Shown piece by piece: positions 15,262-23,792 of a stretch of 64,000 nucleotides of DNA (positions are counted from its first letter, which is position 1; each line of letters begins with the position of its first letter). The translations under genes and the position numbers were made by a program. This stretch comes from Amycolatopsis vastitatis (GTDB lineage: Bacteria > Actinomycetota > Actinomycetes > Mycobacteriales > Pseudonocardiaceae). The notes beneath the pieces are model-generated. The model was not told where the DNA came from. It saw only the letters and a list, made by a program, of their open reading frames with translations, and did not search any database. The stretch lies in the NCBI RefSeq assembly GCF_002234595.1, contig NZ_NMUL01000022.1, positions 62,001 to 126,000 on the forward strand. Direction: 5' to 3'.

Positions 15262-18089
15262 TCCGAGAACCCTCCAGTCCCCTCGTTCCCCGGCACCACG
15301 AGCCGGCCCGTGTTGAACCCGTCGACGCTGATCACCGGCACCGCGCCGCACAGGTCGGCGGCTTGGTAGGTGACCGTCAGCGTCTGCGACTGGCCCGGCC
15401 ACAGCGTGATGTCGTTGTCGTCCCAGGTCGCGTTCGCGAGCTGGTTGTCGCCCGGCGCCTCACGCCCGTCCGGCGTCCCGCGGCGCACGTCGGCCCGCAG
15501 GAAGAACGCCGCGCCCGGGTTCTTCGCCGTGTTGGTGACCGTCACCGTGGTGACGAGGTCGCCGCCGCGGCCCGGCTTCGTCGAGGCGACCGCGCTGACC
15601 TGCGACTTCGGCAGGTTCCGCAGGGCCTGCAGGTTGCTGTACTGCGAGAGCGTCGCCTGCGGGTTGCCCAGCGTCTTCGCCCAGTCGACGACGTCCTTCT
15701 GCGTGGACAGCCAGTAGACGTTGCGGTCGACGACCTTTCCGCCCTGCTTCAGCTGCAGCTCGACGAAGTAGACCTGCGCCGGCGCGGGCGCCTTCGTCTC
15801 GGCGGGCACCTTGGGCTTGAGGACGCCGGTCTTGACGCCCTGGCTGCCGAGGGAGATACCGCCGGCCGTCTGGTCGTCCAGGACCTTGCCCGCGGTGTCG
15901 AGCACGCGGGCCTGCACCGAAAGCCCGGACTGGGTCGTCGCGCCGAGGTTGTCGAGCGTCACCTTCCCGTCGTCGTAGCCGTAGAGCGCGTGCAGCGGCT
16001 TGTTCGCCTTCTTGGCACCGAAGTACGCGCCCGGCTGGTCGCCGTCGTCGTTGTAGAGCGACCACAGCAGCGTCGGCCAGCCCTTGTTGAGCTGCCAGTA
16101 GACGACGCCGGTCGACGGGTTGTCCTTGTCCGTCGAGTGGTGCAGGAAGGCTTCGAACTGCGAGCGGGTGTTCTCGTAGTTGGCGATCTGCGCGAGGTCC
16201 ACATAGGACTCCAGCGAGGTCCACTGCCCGTACCGCTGCAGGATCGACTGGTCCAGCGTGTAGAGCGTGCCGAACGCGTAACCGCCGTGGTCCGGCTCGA
16301 AGTTCGCGTGGTACTGGTTGTACGCCGGGTCCTGCCACAGCTTCGCCTGCTCGGCGGGCGAGAGGAACCGCTTGATCGAGTCGAGCGTCGGCACGGTGTG
16401 CCCGGCGCTCTGCTCGCTCGCGAAGCCCCAGGCGCCGCCCGCGTTCGTGCGGCTGTCGTCGGTGGCGTCGAAGTGCGAGCTGTCGTACCAGTACGACGGC
16501 GGGACCCAGTCGTACGGGCCCTCCTTCTCCCCCGAGTTGCCCAGGGTCGGCGTGCTCTTGTACTCCGCCGACGCGATGACCGGGACCTGGAAGTCCTCCT
16601 GCTTGAACGCGGTGAGGACGGCCTTCTCCTGGTTGGGGAACGGCTCGTTGTCGCTCCAGCCGTAGTTGAACACGCTGGGGTGGTTGCGTTCGCGCTGTGC
16701 GATGCTGACCGACGAGTCGTGGATGATCCGCAGGTCCCGCGCTCCGAGCTGCTCGGCGGTGTCGGGCTGCCAGGCGTCACAGCACAGGAACCCGCCGATC
16801 ACCAGCAGGCCGGCGCGGTCGGCCTGGTCGTAGAAGTCCTGCGGCATGTCGTGGCCTTCGAGCCGGACGCCGGACAGGCCCAGGTTCTTGATCAGTGCGA
16901 TCTGGTGGGCGGTGTCGGCCCGGTCGTAGCGCAGGAACAGGTCCGGCGCGAAGCCGCCACCGCGGAACACGAAGTCCCGGCCGTTGATCGTGAACTGCCG
17001 GGCGCCCTCCGGCAGCGGCGCGGACTTCCCGACCAGGCGCGAGGTGACCGTGCGGATGCCGAAGGTGCTCTTCGACGACGTCGACAGCACGCCGTTCTGC
17101 GACACCGCGGTGGTCAGGGTGTAGAGCGGCTGGCCGCCCATCGAGTACGGCCACCAGACCTGCGGTTTCGCGATCTTCACCGGCGCGAACGTCACGGTCT
17201 GCCGGGTGTTCGCCGGGATCGTCACGCGCCGGGTGACGACGATCGGCGCCCCCGAAGGCGGCGTGACCGTCGCGGCGACGTCGCCGGTCTGCGCGGTGGC
17301 CGCGTCGTTGGCGACGTCCACCTTGACCGTCAGCTTCGAGCTGGACAGGTCGGGGGCGTTGTCCTGCACGACGTGCGCGTTGTCGCCGGTGAGCGCGTCG
17401 GACACCTGCAGGGTCGGCGGGAACTGGATGCCGGTGTCGTTGTCCGGCGGGATCTGGCTCCAGTCGACCTGGTCGAGCGTGTACATCTTCAGCGGGTTGT
17501 TCGGGTAGACCTTGATCGCCAGGGTGTTCTTGCCCGGCTTCACCAGCTTCGAGACGTCGAAGGTGTGCCCGGCGAAGGCGCCGCTCACGATGTCCTTCGT
17601 CGCGACGAGCGTGCCGTTCACCCAGACGTCGCCCTCCCCGACGATGCCCGGGATGGTCAGCTTCGCGTGCTGCCCCAGCCGGATGTCCGGGGTGAAGTCG
17701 GTGCGGTACCACCACGGGTCGGAGAACGGCTTCGTGACGACCGGGCCGACCTTGTCGACGTACCCGAAGCACTTGCGCATGTTGTCCGAGTAGAAGACGT
17801 TCGGGCACTTGCCGTTCTGCACCAGGGCGTTGATCTCGGTGCCCGGCGCACCCGCGTCGTCCGGCTTGACCGGCAGCCAGCCCTGGGTCGCGTAGCCGGG
17901 AGTGGAGACCTTTTCGCCGCCGTCCTTGACGCTCGCCGTGGTCAGGACCTGCCAGCCGGGCAGGCCGATCGTGCTGAACCCGTGCGGCCGGGCGGCCGCC
18001 TGCGCGTCCTGTGCGGCGGCGGGTCCGGCCACACTGAGCACGCCGGGCACGAGGAGCAGCGCGGCGAGGACCGCGAGCTTCTTGGTCAT
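15258..18089 (-). CDS. Secreted GH2 glycosidase, exo-beta-D-glucosaminidase type
   Basis: A 943-residue exported enzyme with a Sec signal (LAVLAALLLVPGVLSVAGPAAAQ). Domain order is a jelly-roll sugar-binding domain (about 90-240), an Ig-like domain (250-350), a TIM barrel (about 360-680) and C-terminal beta domains. Catalytic candidates are D480 in NYGWSDNEP (acid) and E559 in GFASEQSAG (nucleophile). The Asp acid instead of Glu is the signature of CsxA-type GH2 exo-glucosaminidases, which trim chitosan oligomers from the non-reducing end; CsxA was described from Amycolatopsis. Beta-mannosidase is the main alternative. It overlaps the APC permease upstream and the ROK kinase downstream by 4 bp each, a tight three-gene operon. 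Confidence 0.86.
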   Translation of the reverse strand: MTKKLAVLAALLLVPGVLSVAGPAAAQDAQAAARPHGFSTIGLPGWQVLTTASVKDGGEKVSTPGYATQGWLPVKPDDAGAPGTEINALVQNGKCPNVFYSDNMRKCFGYVDKVGPVVTKPFSDPWWYRTDFTPDIRLGQHAKLTIPGIVGEGDVWVNGTLVATKDIVSGAFAGHTFDVSKLVKPGKNTLAIKVYPNNPLKMYTLDQVDWSQIPPDNDTGIQFPPTLQVSDALTGDNAHVVQDNAPDLSSSKLTVKVDVANDAATAQTGDVAATVTPPSGAPIVVTRRVTIPANTRQTVTFAPVKIAKPQVWWPYSMGGQPLYTLTTAVSQNGVLSTSSKSTFGIRTVTSRLVGKSAPLPEGARQFTINGRDFVFRGGGFAPDLFLRYDRADTAHQIALIKNLGLSGVRLEGHDMPQDFYDQADRAGLLVIGGFLCCDAWQPDTAEQLGARDLRIIHDSSVSIAQRERNHPSVFNYGWSDNEPFPNQEKAVLTAFKQEDFQVPVIASAEYKSTPTLGNSGEKEGPYDWVPPSYWYDSSHFDATDDSRTNAGGAWGFASEQSAGHTVPTLDSIKRFLSPAEQAKLWQDPAYNQYHANFEPDHGGYAFGTLYTLDQSILQRYGQWTSLESYVDLAQIANYENTRSQFEAFLHHSTDKDNPSTGVVYWQLNKGWPTLLWSLYNDDGDQPGAYFGAKKANKPLHALYGYDDGKVTLDNLGATTQSGLSVQARVLDTAGKVLDDQTAGGISLGSQGVKTGVLKPKVPAETKAPAPAQVYFVELQLKQGGKVVDRNVYWLSTQKDVVDWAKTLGNPQATLSQYSNLQALRNLPKSQVSAVASTKPGRGGDLVTTVTVTNTAKNPGAAFFLRADVRRGTPDGREAPGDNQLANATWDDNDITLWPGQSQTLTVTYQAADLCGAVPVISVDGFNTGRLVVPGNEGTGGFSE

Positions 18090-19513
18090 GCCTGAACCCC
18101 TTCGGTTTCGGTGGAGGCGAAGGCCTCCTTGATCTCCTTGGGCCCGAACGGCCAGGTGCGCTCGGCCTTGGCGTAGACCAGGTACGCGATCGCGCCGACG
18201 GCGATCCAGCCGAGCGACAGCCCGGTGGAGAGCCAGTCGGCCTCGAGGTAGATGTAGACCCAGCCGACGAGCGCGACCAGCGTCGGCACCGGGTAGAGCC
18301 ACTGCCGGTACGGCCGCCGCAAGTTCGGCTGACGGCGACGCAGCACGACGATGGCGGCGACCTGGGCCAGCGACTGGACGATGACCAGCGTCGCGACCGC
18401 CGCGTTGATCACCGTGGTCAAGGTGAACAGCGAGCCGAGGATCGTGATGGCGCCCATCGTGAGCACGCCCGCGGTCGGCAGGTGCAGCTTCGGGTGCAGC
18501 TTGCCGAACATCGGCAGGAACACCTTGTCGCGCGCGGCTTCGAACGGCACGCGCGAGCCGCCGAGGAGACCGGCGAACACCGACCCGATGGCGGCGATCA
18601 CGATCAGCACGGTGATCGCCTTGGCGGCGCCGGTGCCCCAGACCTGCTCCAGCACCGACGAAGCGACCGACTTCGCGTCCTTCAGCTGCTCCAGCGGGAT
18701 CGAGCCGAGGACGCCGACCTGCAGCAGGAAGTACAGGCCCATGATGCCGAGGATCGAGAAGACGATCGACCGCGGCAGCGTCCGGCCCGGCTCCCGCACC
18801 TCGCCGCCGAGGTAGGCGGTGGTGTTGTAGCCGAGGTAGTCGTAGATGGCGATGATCAGGCCGGCGCCGAGGCCGCCCCAGAACGTGCCCTCGCCGGCCG
18901 AGCTGAACGCGCCGGGCGTGAAGTCGAACGCCTGCGCGGCGCTGAAGTGCGAGAACGCGGCGACGATCGTCGCGAGCACCGCGGCCAGCATGATCACGAA
19001 CAGCACCGTGGTGAGCTTGGAGATCTGCCCGATCCTGCGGAACAGCGCCAGGATGATCACGAGCGTGATGCCGACGCCGATGATCTTGCCCAGCGGCGTC
19101 GTGCCCGCGTCGTTGGTCACGCCGGGGATCAGGTAGCCGAGGTACTGGACGAGGCCGATGATGCCGGTCGACATGATCAGCGGGATGAACAGCACCGCGC
19201 TCCACACGAACAGGAACGGCATCAGCCGCCCGGTCCGGTACTGGAACGCTTCGCGCAGGTAGAGGTAGGTGCCGCCGGCACCCGGCATGGCGGCGCCGAG
19301 CTCGGCCCAGATGAGCCCGTCGGCCAGCGCGATGATCGCCCCGATGATCCAGCCGAACATCGCCTGCGGGCCGCCCATGGTGGCGACCATGGCGGGGATC
19401 GTGACGAACGGGCCGATGCCGCACATCTGGGTCATGTTGATCGCGGTGGCCTGCAGCGGGCCGATCTTGCGCTCCAGTGCGGGCGGTTCCCCGGAACGAG
19501 TGGGTGAACTCAC
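18086..19513 (-). CDS. APC-superfamily permease
   Basis: A 475-residue permease with about 12 transmembrane segments. APC markers are TM1 ATAINMTQMCGIGPFVTIPAM, LIWAELGAAMPGAGGTYLYL (consensus region), and YLGGEVREPGRTLPRSI after TM6. Known members carry amino acids or polyamines in symport with protons. It is the first gene of an operon with a glucosaminidase and a sugar kinase, so an amino-sugar cargo such as glucosamine is conceivable but unprecedented for most APC carriers. The operator-like palindrome 20 bp upstream of the ATG controls the whole unit. Confidence 0.85.
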   Translation of the reverse strand: MSSPTRSGEPPALERKIGPLQATAINMTQMCGIGPFVTIPAMVATMGGPQAMFGWIIGAIIALADGLIWAELGAAMPGAGGTYLYLREAFQYRTGRLMPFLFVWSAVLFIPLIMSTGIIGLVQYLGYLIPGVTNDAGTTPLGKIIGVGITLVIILALFRRIGQISKLTTVLFVIMLAAVLATIVAAFSHFSAAQAFDFTPGAFSSAGEGTFWGGLGAGLIIAIYDYLGYNTTAYLGGEVREPGRTLPRSIVFSILGIMGLYFLLQVGVLGSIPLEQLKDAKSVASSVLEQVWGTGAAKAITVLIVIAAIGSVFAGLLGGSRVPFEAARDKVFLPMFGKLHPKLHLPTAGVLTMGAITILGSLFTLTTVINAAVATLVIVQSLAQVAAIVVLRRRQPNLRRPYRQWLYPVPTLVALVGWVYIYLEADWLSTGLSLGWIAVGAIAYLVYAKAERTWPFGPKEIKEAFASTETEGVQA

Positions 19514-19532
19514 GGCGTGCCTCCGACTAGTA

Positions 19533-19551
19533 GTTAGTAAAGTTTCTTAAC
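19533..19551. promoter_or_regulatory. Operator for the permease-GH2-kinase operon
   Basis: GTTAGTAAAGTTTCTTAAC is an imperfect 19-bp palindrome (GTTAnnAAA/TTTnnTAAC, seven of nine arm positions pair). It sits 20 bp before the permease start. From memory, it resembles the palindrome bound by ROK-type repressors such as CsnR upstream of chitosanase genes. No ROK repressor gene is in the window, so the regulator would act from elsewhere. Confidence 0.6.
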
Positions 19552-19890
19552 ATAGAACGGCCGAGGTCGAAAGGGTTCCGTGGGTAAAGTTGCGGCAACG
19601 CAGGAGGACTCGGCGGGACCAAACGGGCCGCGGGTCGAAACTCCGGCGAGCGTGCGGGCACCGGACCGGCGCCGCTGGGCGAGCGACGTGGTGCACACGG
19701 TGAGCGAATCCGTCGAACGCACGGGGCTGCGCCCGCATGACGCCGAGCAGCGATTCCGAAGATCGCGACAGACGACTCGCGACCCGGCCGCCACGCGGCA
19801 GGCGAAGCCCGACGGTCAGCGGCGCGCGCACCGACGATTGCGGGCCCAGCCCGCTGCCTACCGCCGCTCAGGCGGGATGTCCACTTCGGA
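19552..19890. other. Non-coding stretch upstream of the permease operon
   Basis: These 339 bp contain no convincing gene. An open frame at 19580-19894 on the plus strand starts with GTG but has an Arg/Pro-rich, unstructured translation and no ribosome-binding site. Apart from the operator at the left border I see a short GTTGCGGCAAC inverted repeat near 19590 and nothing else. Confidence 0.5.
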
Positions 19891-20121
19891 CTAGTCGGAG
19901 GGCCCGCGCAGGGTCAGGACCACCCGCAGCACGTACTCGACCGCGGCCGGGAAGGAGGCGCTGCGCAGCTCTCCACGGTCGGCGAGGTTGCGGGAGGCGA
20001 ACTCCAGCTCCCGCTCCGGCCCGCCCCGCCGAACCAGGAGTGCGGCGATCTCCTCGAAGTCGAGGTCCGGGTGGTCCAGCCGGGTCAGGGCGAACTCGAC
20101 GATCAGCTCTTCGGCCGTCAT
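19891..20121 (-). CDS. Small acidic hypothetical protein
   Basis: A 76-residue cytosolic protein, MTAEELIVEFALTRLDHPD onward, mostly helical by pattern, with an acidic N-terminal half and ending VEYVLRVVLTLRGPSD. I do not recognise a family. The call as a gene rests on the ribosome-binding site GGGAGGAG placed 5 nt before the ATG at 20121 and on the regular amphipathic pattern. The frame stays open up to 20259, but that extension looks non-coding. It stands alone between the permease operon promoter and the snapalysin gene. Confidence 0.6.
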   Translation of the reverse strand: MTAEELIVEFALTRLDHPDLDFEEIAALLVRRGGPERELEFASRNLADRGELRSASFPAAVEYVLRVVLTLRGPSD

Positions 20122-20364
20122 GCCCGCTCCTCCCGACCCCTCCAGCCTACCGGCGGCCAGTGCCGCCCGGCCCTGTCTCGCCCGGCACAACCACCGCTTC
20201 GCCACCAGCATTCCCCCCTTGCCGTTGTCAACCCGTCGATGGTGTTGGTAAATCACCACTTTCCGGCCCCTACGTTAGTCGGCTCCGGCAAACGAGTCGT
20301 CCAGGTAAATTCTCGACAGCGCGCGCAATTCCGGCAAATCCCCGTCCCCACGAGGAGTCTCCCG

Positions 20365-20916
20365 ATGTCGAGGAAGTTCGCCCTGGCCGGCGCCGTCGCG
20401 CTCGCCCTGACCATGACCCCGCTCGCCGCGGGGACCGCGTCGGCCGCCACCGAGCAGGAAGCCGCCGTCACCACGGTCTACTACAGCACCGCCGGCGCGC
20501 CGACGTTCCGCTCGGTCATCAACGCCGGTGCCGCCAACTGGAACCGCAGCGTGACCAACGTCAAGCTCGTCGAGCGCAGCTCCGGTGCGAGCCTGCGCTA
20601 CACCGAGGGCAACGACCCCCGCGGTTCCTACGCCTCGACCAACGGCCACGGCAGCGGCACCATCTTCATCGACTACACCCAGGCCCGCCAGTACAACCCG
20701 ACCCGCATCGCGGCGCACGAGACCGGGCACGCCCTCGGCCTGCCCGACCACTACTCGGGCCCGTGCTCGGAACTGATGTCGGGCGGCGGCCCCGGCCCGT
20801 CCTGCACCAACGCGGTCCCCAACGCGACCGAGCGCTCCCGGGTCAACCAGCTGTGGGCCAACGGGCTCGTGGCGACCAACGAGCAGCGGGTCTACGAAAC
20901 CGTTTACGGCTTCTGA
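20365..20916 (+). CDS. snpA: Snapalysin, secreted small neutral metalloprotease (M7)
   Basis: A 183-residue exported zinc protease with signal peptide MSRKFALAGAVALALTMTPL...ASA (cleavage about residue 27). The zinc motif AAHETGHALGLPDH gives H118, E119, H122 and D128, the HExxHxxGxxD of the M7 snapalysins. CSELMSGGGPGPSC is the Met-turn segment (SELMSGG) with two Cys that can form a disulfide. Unlike many homologues it has almost no propeptide (about 10 residues). It secretes into the same space as the glycosidases of this region and would break down protein substrates. An ATG with GAGGAG 7 nt upstream marks the start. A strong hairpin follows the stop. Confidence 0.92.
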   Translation: MSRKFALAGAVALALTMTPLAAGTASAATEQEAAVTTVYYSTAGAPTFRSVINAGAANWNRSVTNVKLVERSSGASLRYTEGNDPRGSYASTNGHGSGTIFIDYTQARQYNPTRIAAHETGHALGLPDHYSGPCSELMSGGGPGPSCTNAVPNATERSRVNQLWANGLVATNEQRVYETVYGF

Positions 20917-20923
20917 GCCTGCC

Positions 20924-20958
20924 GAGCGTGGCCCGGGCCCGGCGCCCGGGCCACGCTC
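20924..20958 (+). terminator. Terminator hairpin after snpA
   Basis: A perfect 15-bp stem, GAGCGTGGCCCGGGC (20924-20938) and GCCCGGGCCACGCTC (20944-20958) with a 5-nt loop, starts 8 bp after the snpA stop. There is no T-run. Confidence 0.8.
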
Positions 20959-21029
20959 GCGTCCCTGACGGGGTCGATCTCCGTGATCATCCCGATGACG
21001 CCGGACCCGGCCGTCAATACGGTCAAACC

Positions 21030-22142
21030 ATGCGAAAAGCTCTGACCGCCGGTCTCACCGGCGTCCTCCTGACCGCCTCCGCCGCGGTCGCCGCGGCCGC
21101 TCCCGTCCGGCTCGCGCTTCCCGCGCCCACCGGGCCCTACGCCGTGGGCAGCACCGAACTGCACCTCGTCGACTCCGGTCGCGCCGACCCGTGGGTGGCC
21201 GGCACGACCCGGGAGCTGATGGTGACCGTCCGGTACCCCGCACGGCCGGGCGGTGGCCCGAAGGCGCCTTACCTCACGCCGGGGGCCGCCGGACCCGTCG
21301 CCGGACAGGACGCGAACCTGCTGGGCATCCCCGCCGACCGGCTCGACTACACCTTTCCCACGCACGCCCGCACCGGGGCGCCCGCCGTCGGCGGCCCGCG
21401 GCCCGTCGTGCTCTACTCCCCCAGCGCCCAATTTCCCCGGTCGGTCGGCACCGCGCAGCTGGAGCAGCTCGCGAGCGAAGGCTATGTGACCGTGGCCGTC
21501 GACCACACACACGAACCGGCGGCGGTCGAGTTTCCCGGCGGCCGCGTCGAACCGCAGGTCCGGCCGCCCGCCGGCGCCGGCAAGCAGCTGATCGCCACGC
21601 GGGTGGCGGACATCCGGTTCGTCCTCGGCGAGCTGGAAGTCCTGGCCAGGGGCGGGAACCCGGACGCCGAACGCCGCGAGCTGCCCGCCGGGCTGTCCCT
21701 GGACCTCACCCGGGTCGGCATGTTCGGCCACTCCGCCGGCGGGTTCACCACCGGCGAGACGATGGTCGCCGACCGCCGCATCGACGCCGGTGCCGACCTC
21801 GACGGCAGCATGGCGTACTCCCAGCGGGACCGCGACTTCGGCCGGGTCGTCACCGAAGGGCTCGACCGGCCCTTCCTGCTGATGAGCGCGGGCAACCACA
21901 GCGCCGCCTCCGACGCCTCGTGGCAGGAGTTCCTCCGCAACCAGCGCGGCTGGATCCGCGAACTGCGCGTCCCGGACGGCGAGCACTTCAGCTACACCGA
22001 CTACCAGGTGCTCCTTCCCCAGCTCGGCCTGGACCCCGCGGCGGTCGCGCCGTACATCGGAACCGTCGACGCGGAGCGGAGCTTCGCCACCCAGAGAACG
22101 GCCCTCGGCGCATTCTTCTGCCGATACCTCGCGCGCGGATAA
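21030..22142 (+). CDS. Secreted alpha/beta hydrolase, PAF-acetylhydrolase-like
   Basis: A 370-residue hydrolase with a signal peptide (RKALTAGLTGVLLTASAAVAAAAP). The nucleophile elbow is GHSAGG in RVGMFGHSAGGFTTGE, and VVLYSPSAQFPRSVGT resembles the oxyanion-loop segment. The final His is probably that in DGEHFSYTDY. The fold resembles bacterial PAF-acetylhydrolase and dienelactone-hydrolase-like secreted esterases. Actinobacterial relatives act on short acyl esters; a role in removing acetyl groups from plant polymers would suit the neighbourhood but is speculative. The ATG at 21030 follows a weak ribosome-binding site. A T-tailed hairpin follows the gene. Confidence 0.78.
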   Translation: MRKALTAGLTGVLLTASAAVAAAAPVRLALPAPTGPYAVGSTELHLVDSGRADPWVAGTTRELMVTVRYPARPGGGPKAPYLTPGAAGPVAGQDANLLGIPADRLDYTFPTHARTGAPAVGGPRPVVLYSPSAQFPRSVGTAQLEQLASEGYVTVAVDHTHEPAAVEFPGGRVEPQVRPPAGAGKQLIATRVADIRFVLGELEVLARGGNPDAERRELPAGLSLDLTRVGMFGHSAGGFTTGETMVADRRIDAGADLDGSMAYSQRDRDFGRVVTEGLDRPFLLMSAGNHSAASDASWQEFLRNQRGWIRELRVPDGEHFSYTDYQVLLPQLGLDPAAVAPYIGTVDAERSFATQRTALGAFFCRYLARG

Positions 22143-22164
22143 TCCATTCACGGCAACACCGGAT

Positions 22165-22192
22165 AGCCGATTCCCGGAAAGGGGAATCGGCT
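22165..22192 (+). terminator. Rho-independent-like terminator with T-rich tail
   Basis: The 11-bp arms AGCCGATTCCC (22165-22175) and GGGAATCGGCT (22182-22192) are perfect and are followed by GTTCTTTTCGCTTTG. This is the only hairpin I noted with a clear T-rich tail. It starts 22 bp after the hydrolase stop. Confidence 0.82.
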
Positions 22193-22287
22193 GTTCTTTT
22201 CGCTTTGTCCCTGTCCGTCACGCCGTATCCGGAGTACCGTCGCAAGCTCCGGGTCTCTCTCCTTCTCGTCGATGATGTGAGGGCACA

Positions 22288-23739
22288 ATGCGGCGATCAC
22301 CCTGGCTAGCGGCGGCAATTCTGCTGACCGGTCTCTTCGTGGCGGCTCCCGCGCGAGCGGCGACCACGTTCAGCAGCACGATGGTGAACCAGGGCAGCGG
22401 AAACTGCGCCGAGGTGCCCGACGGTTCGAGCGCGGTGCAGCTCATTCAGCGCGGGTGCTCTTCGGCGCCGAACCAGAGTTTCACCTTCACCCCGTACCAG
22501 AACAGCGCCGACGTCTACACCATCGCGACGATGACCGCGGGCAGCTGCGTCGACGTTTACGGCGCGTCCACCGCCGACAACGCCGCCGTCATCCAATACG
22601 CCTGCCATTCCGGCACGAACCAGCAATTCCGGCTGCAGCCGGCAGGCACGAACACGTTCACGGTCGTCTCGGTCGGTTCCGGGAAGTGCGTCGCCCCGGC
22701 GGCGAGCGGGACCGGGCTCGTCCAGCAGCCGTGCACGACGGCGGCGAGCGGCGTCTGGCGGATCACCGCCGGGACGGCCGCGGCCACGTTCACCAACCCG
22801 CTGAGCCAGCACGGCCCGGACCCGTGGCTGCAGTACTACAACGGCTACTACTACCTCGCCACCACGACGTGGAACTCGACGATCACCATGCGCAAGTCCC
22901 GCACGCTCGGCGGGCTGGCTTCCGCGCCGGACACCGTCATCTTCACCCTCAGCCGGCCCAACGGCGCCGGGACGATGTGGGCGCCCGAGTTCCACCTGCT
23001 CACCGGGCCGAACGGGCCGCGCTGGTACCTGTACTACGTCGCCGGCCGGGAACCCTACGACCTCGGCACGCAACGCATCCACGTGCTCGAAAGCGCCGGC
23101 ACCGACCCGATGGGGCCCTACGGCTTCAAGGCCGACCTGCTCGACCCCACCCAGGACAACACCTGGGAGCTGGACCCGAGCATCCTGCAGCTGAACGGCC
23201 AGTTGTACCTGCTGGGCACGTTCTACAACGGCTCGCAACCGAACTTCATCCGCCCGCTGTCCAACCCGTGGACGGCCGGCGGGACGAGGCACATCCTGTC
23301 GTCTCCGACGTACAGCTGGGAGACCGTCGGCGGCGCGGTCAACGAAGGCGCCGAAGTGCTGCAACACAACGGGAAGACGTTCATCGTGTTCTCCGCCAGC
23401 CACTGCTCCACTCCCGACTACAAGCTCGGCATCCTGACCTACAACGGCGGTGACCCGCTGCAGCAGTCGTCGTGGGTCAAGTCCGCCCAGCCGGTCTTCC
23501 AGCGCAGCACCGCGAACTCGGTGTTCGGGCCGGGCCACAACGGGTTCTTCAAGTCGCCCGACGGCACCGAGGACTGGATCGTCTACCACGCCAACAACTC
23601 CGTGAACGGCGGCTGCGACATGAACCGCACCACCCGCGCTCAGAAGTTCACCTGGAACGCGGACGGGACACCGAACTTCGGCACCCCGGTCGCCCTGGGC
23701 ACCCGGCTCCCGGTCCCGTCGGGCGAACCCGCGCAGTAA
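22288..23739 (+). CDS. Secreted lectin-GH43 alpha-L-arabinofuranosidase-like enzyme
   Basis: A 483-residue exported protein. Signal peptide 1-24; residues 26-160 form a ricin-B-type lectin domain with a QxF repeat pattern (NQSFTF, NQQFRL) and paired cysteines; residues 165-480 form a GH43 five-bladed propeller. The three catalytic acids are D178 (HGPDPWLQYYNGYYY), D296 (WELDPSI) and E353 (VNEGAEVL). GH43 enzymes with this architecture mostly remove alpha-L-arabinofuranose side chains. The lectin domain is nearly the same as those on two neighbouring proteins. The start ATG has GAGGG 5 nt upstream. In this locus the bond may be the terminal alpha-1,3-arabinose of extensin chains, though arabinan or arabinoxylan is equally possible. 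Confidence 0.85.
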   Translation: MRRSPWLAAAILLTGLFVAAPARAATTFSSTMVNQGSGNCAEVPDGSSAVQLIQRGCSSAPNQSFTFTPYQNSADVYTIATMTAGSCVDVYGASTADNAAVIQYACHSGTNQQFRLQPAGTNTFTVVSVGSGKCVAPAASGTGLVQQPCTTAASGVWRITAGTAAATFTNPLSQHGPDPWLQYYNGYYYLATTTWNSTITMRKSRTLGGLASAPDTVIFTLSRPNGAGTMWAPEFHLLTGPNGPRWYLYYVAGREPYDLGTQRIHVLESAGTDPMGPYGFKADLLDPTQDNTWELDPSILQLNGQLYLLGTFYNGSQPNFIRPLSNPWTAGGTRHILSSPTYSWETVGGAVNEGAEVLQHNGKTFIVFSASHCSTPDYKLGILTYNGGDPLQQSSWVKSAQPVFQRSTANSVFGPGHNGFFKSPDGTEDWIVYHANNSVNGGCDMNRTTRAQKFTWNADGTPNFGTPVALGTRLPVPSGEPAQ

Positions 23740-23743
23740 AGCG

Positions 23744-23789
23744 GTCGTGAGTGAGAAACAGGGTTAGAACACTGTTTCTCACTCACGAC
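23744..23789. repeat. Palindromic intergenic repeat, copy 1 (terminator-like)
   Basis: An 18-bp perfect stem, GTCGTGAGTGAGAAACAG (23744-23761) with CTGTTTCTCACTCACGAC (23772-23789), and a 10-nt loop GGTTAGAACA. It lies between convergent genes, so it can serve as a bidirectional terminator. A second copy with identical arms is at 26039-26084. Confidence 0.9.
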
Positions 23790-23792
23790 AAC

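Noticed and set aside
15258..19424. A very long continuous open frame of 1388 codons on the minus strand
   Set aside because: Its first 445 codons lie antiparallel in frame to the APC permease and read as low-complexity Arg/Pro/His. The real GH2 protein starts at 18089 with a signal peptide, overlapping the permease stop.
19580..19894. Possible 104-residue gene
   Set aside because: Arg- and Ala-rich without pattern, no ribosome-binding site, no family resemblance.
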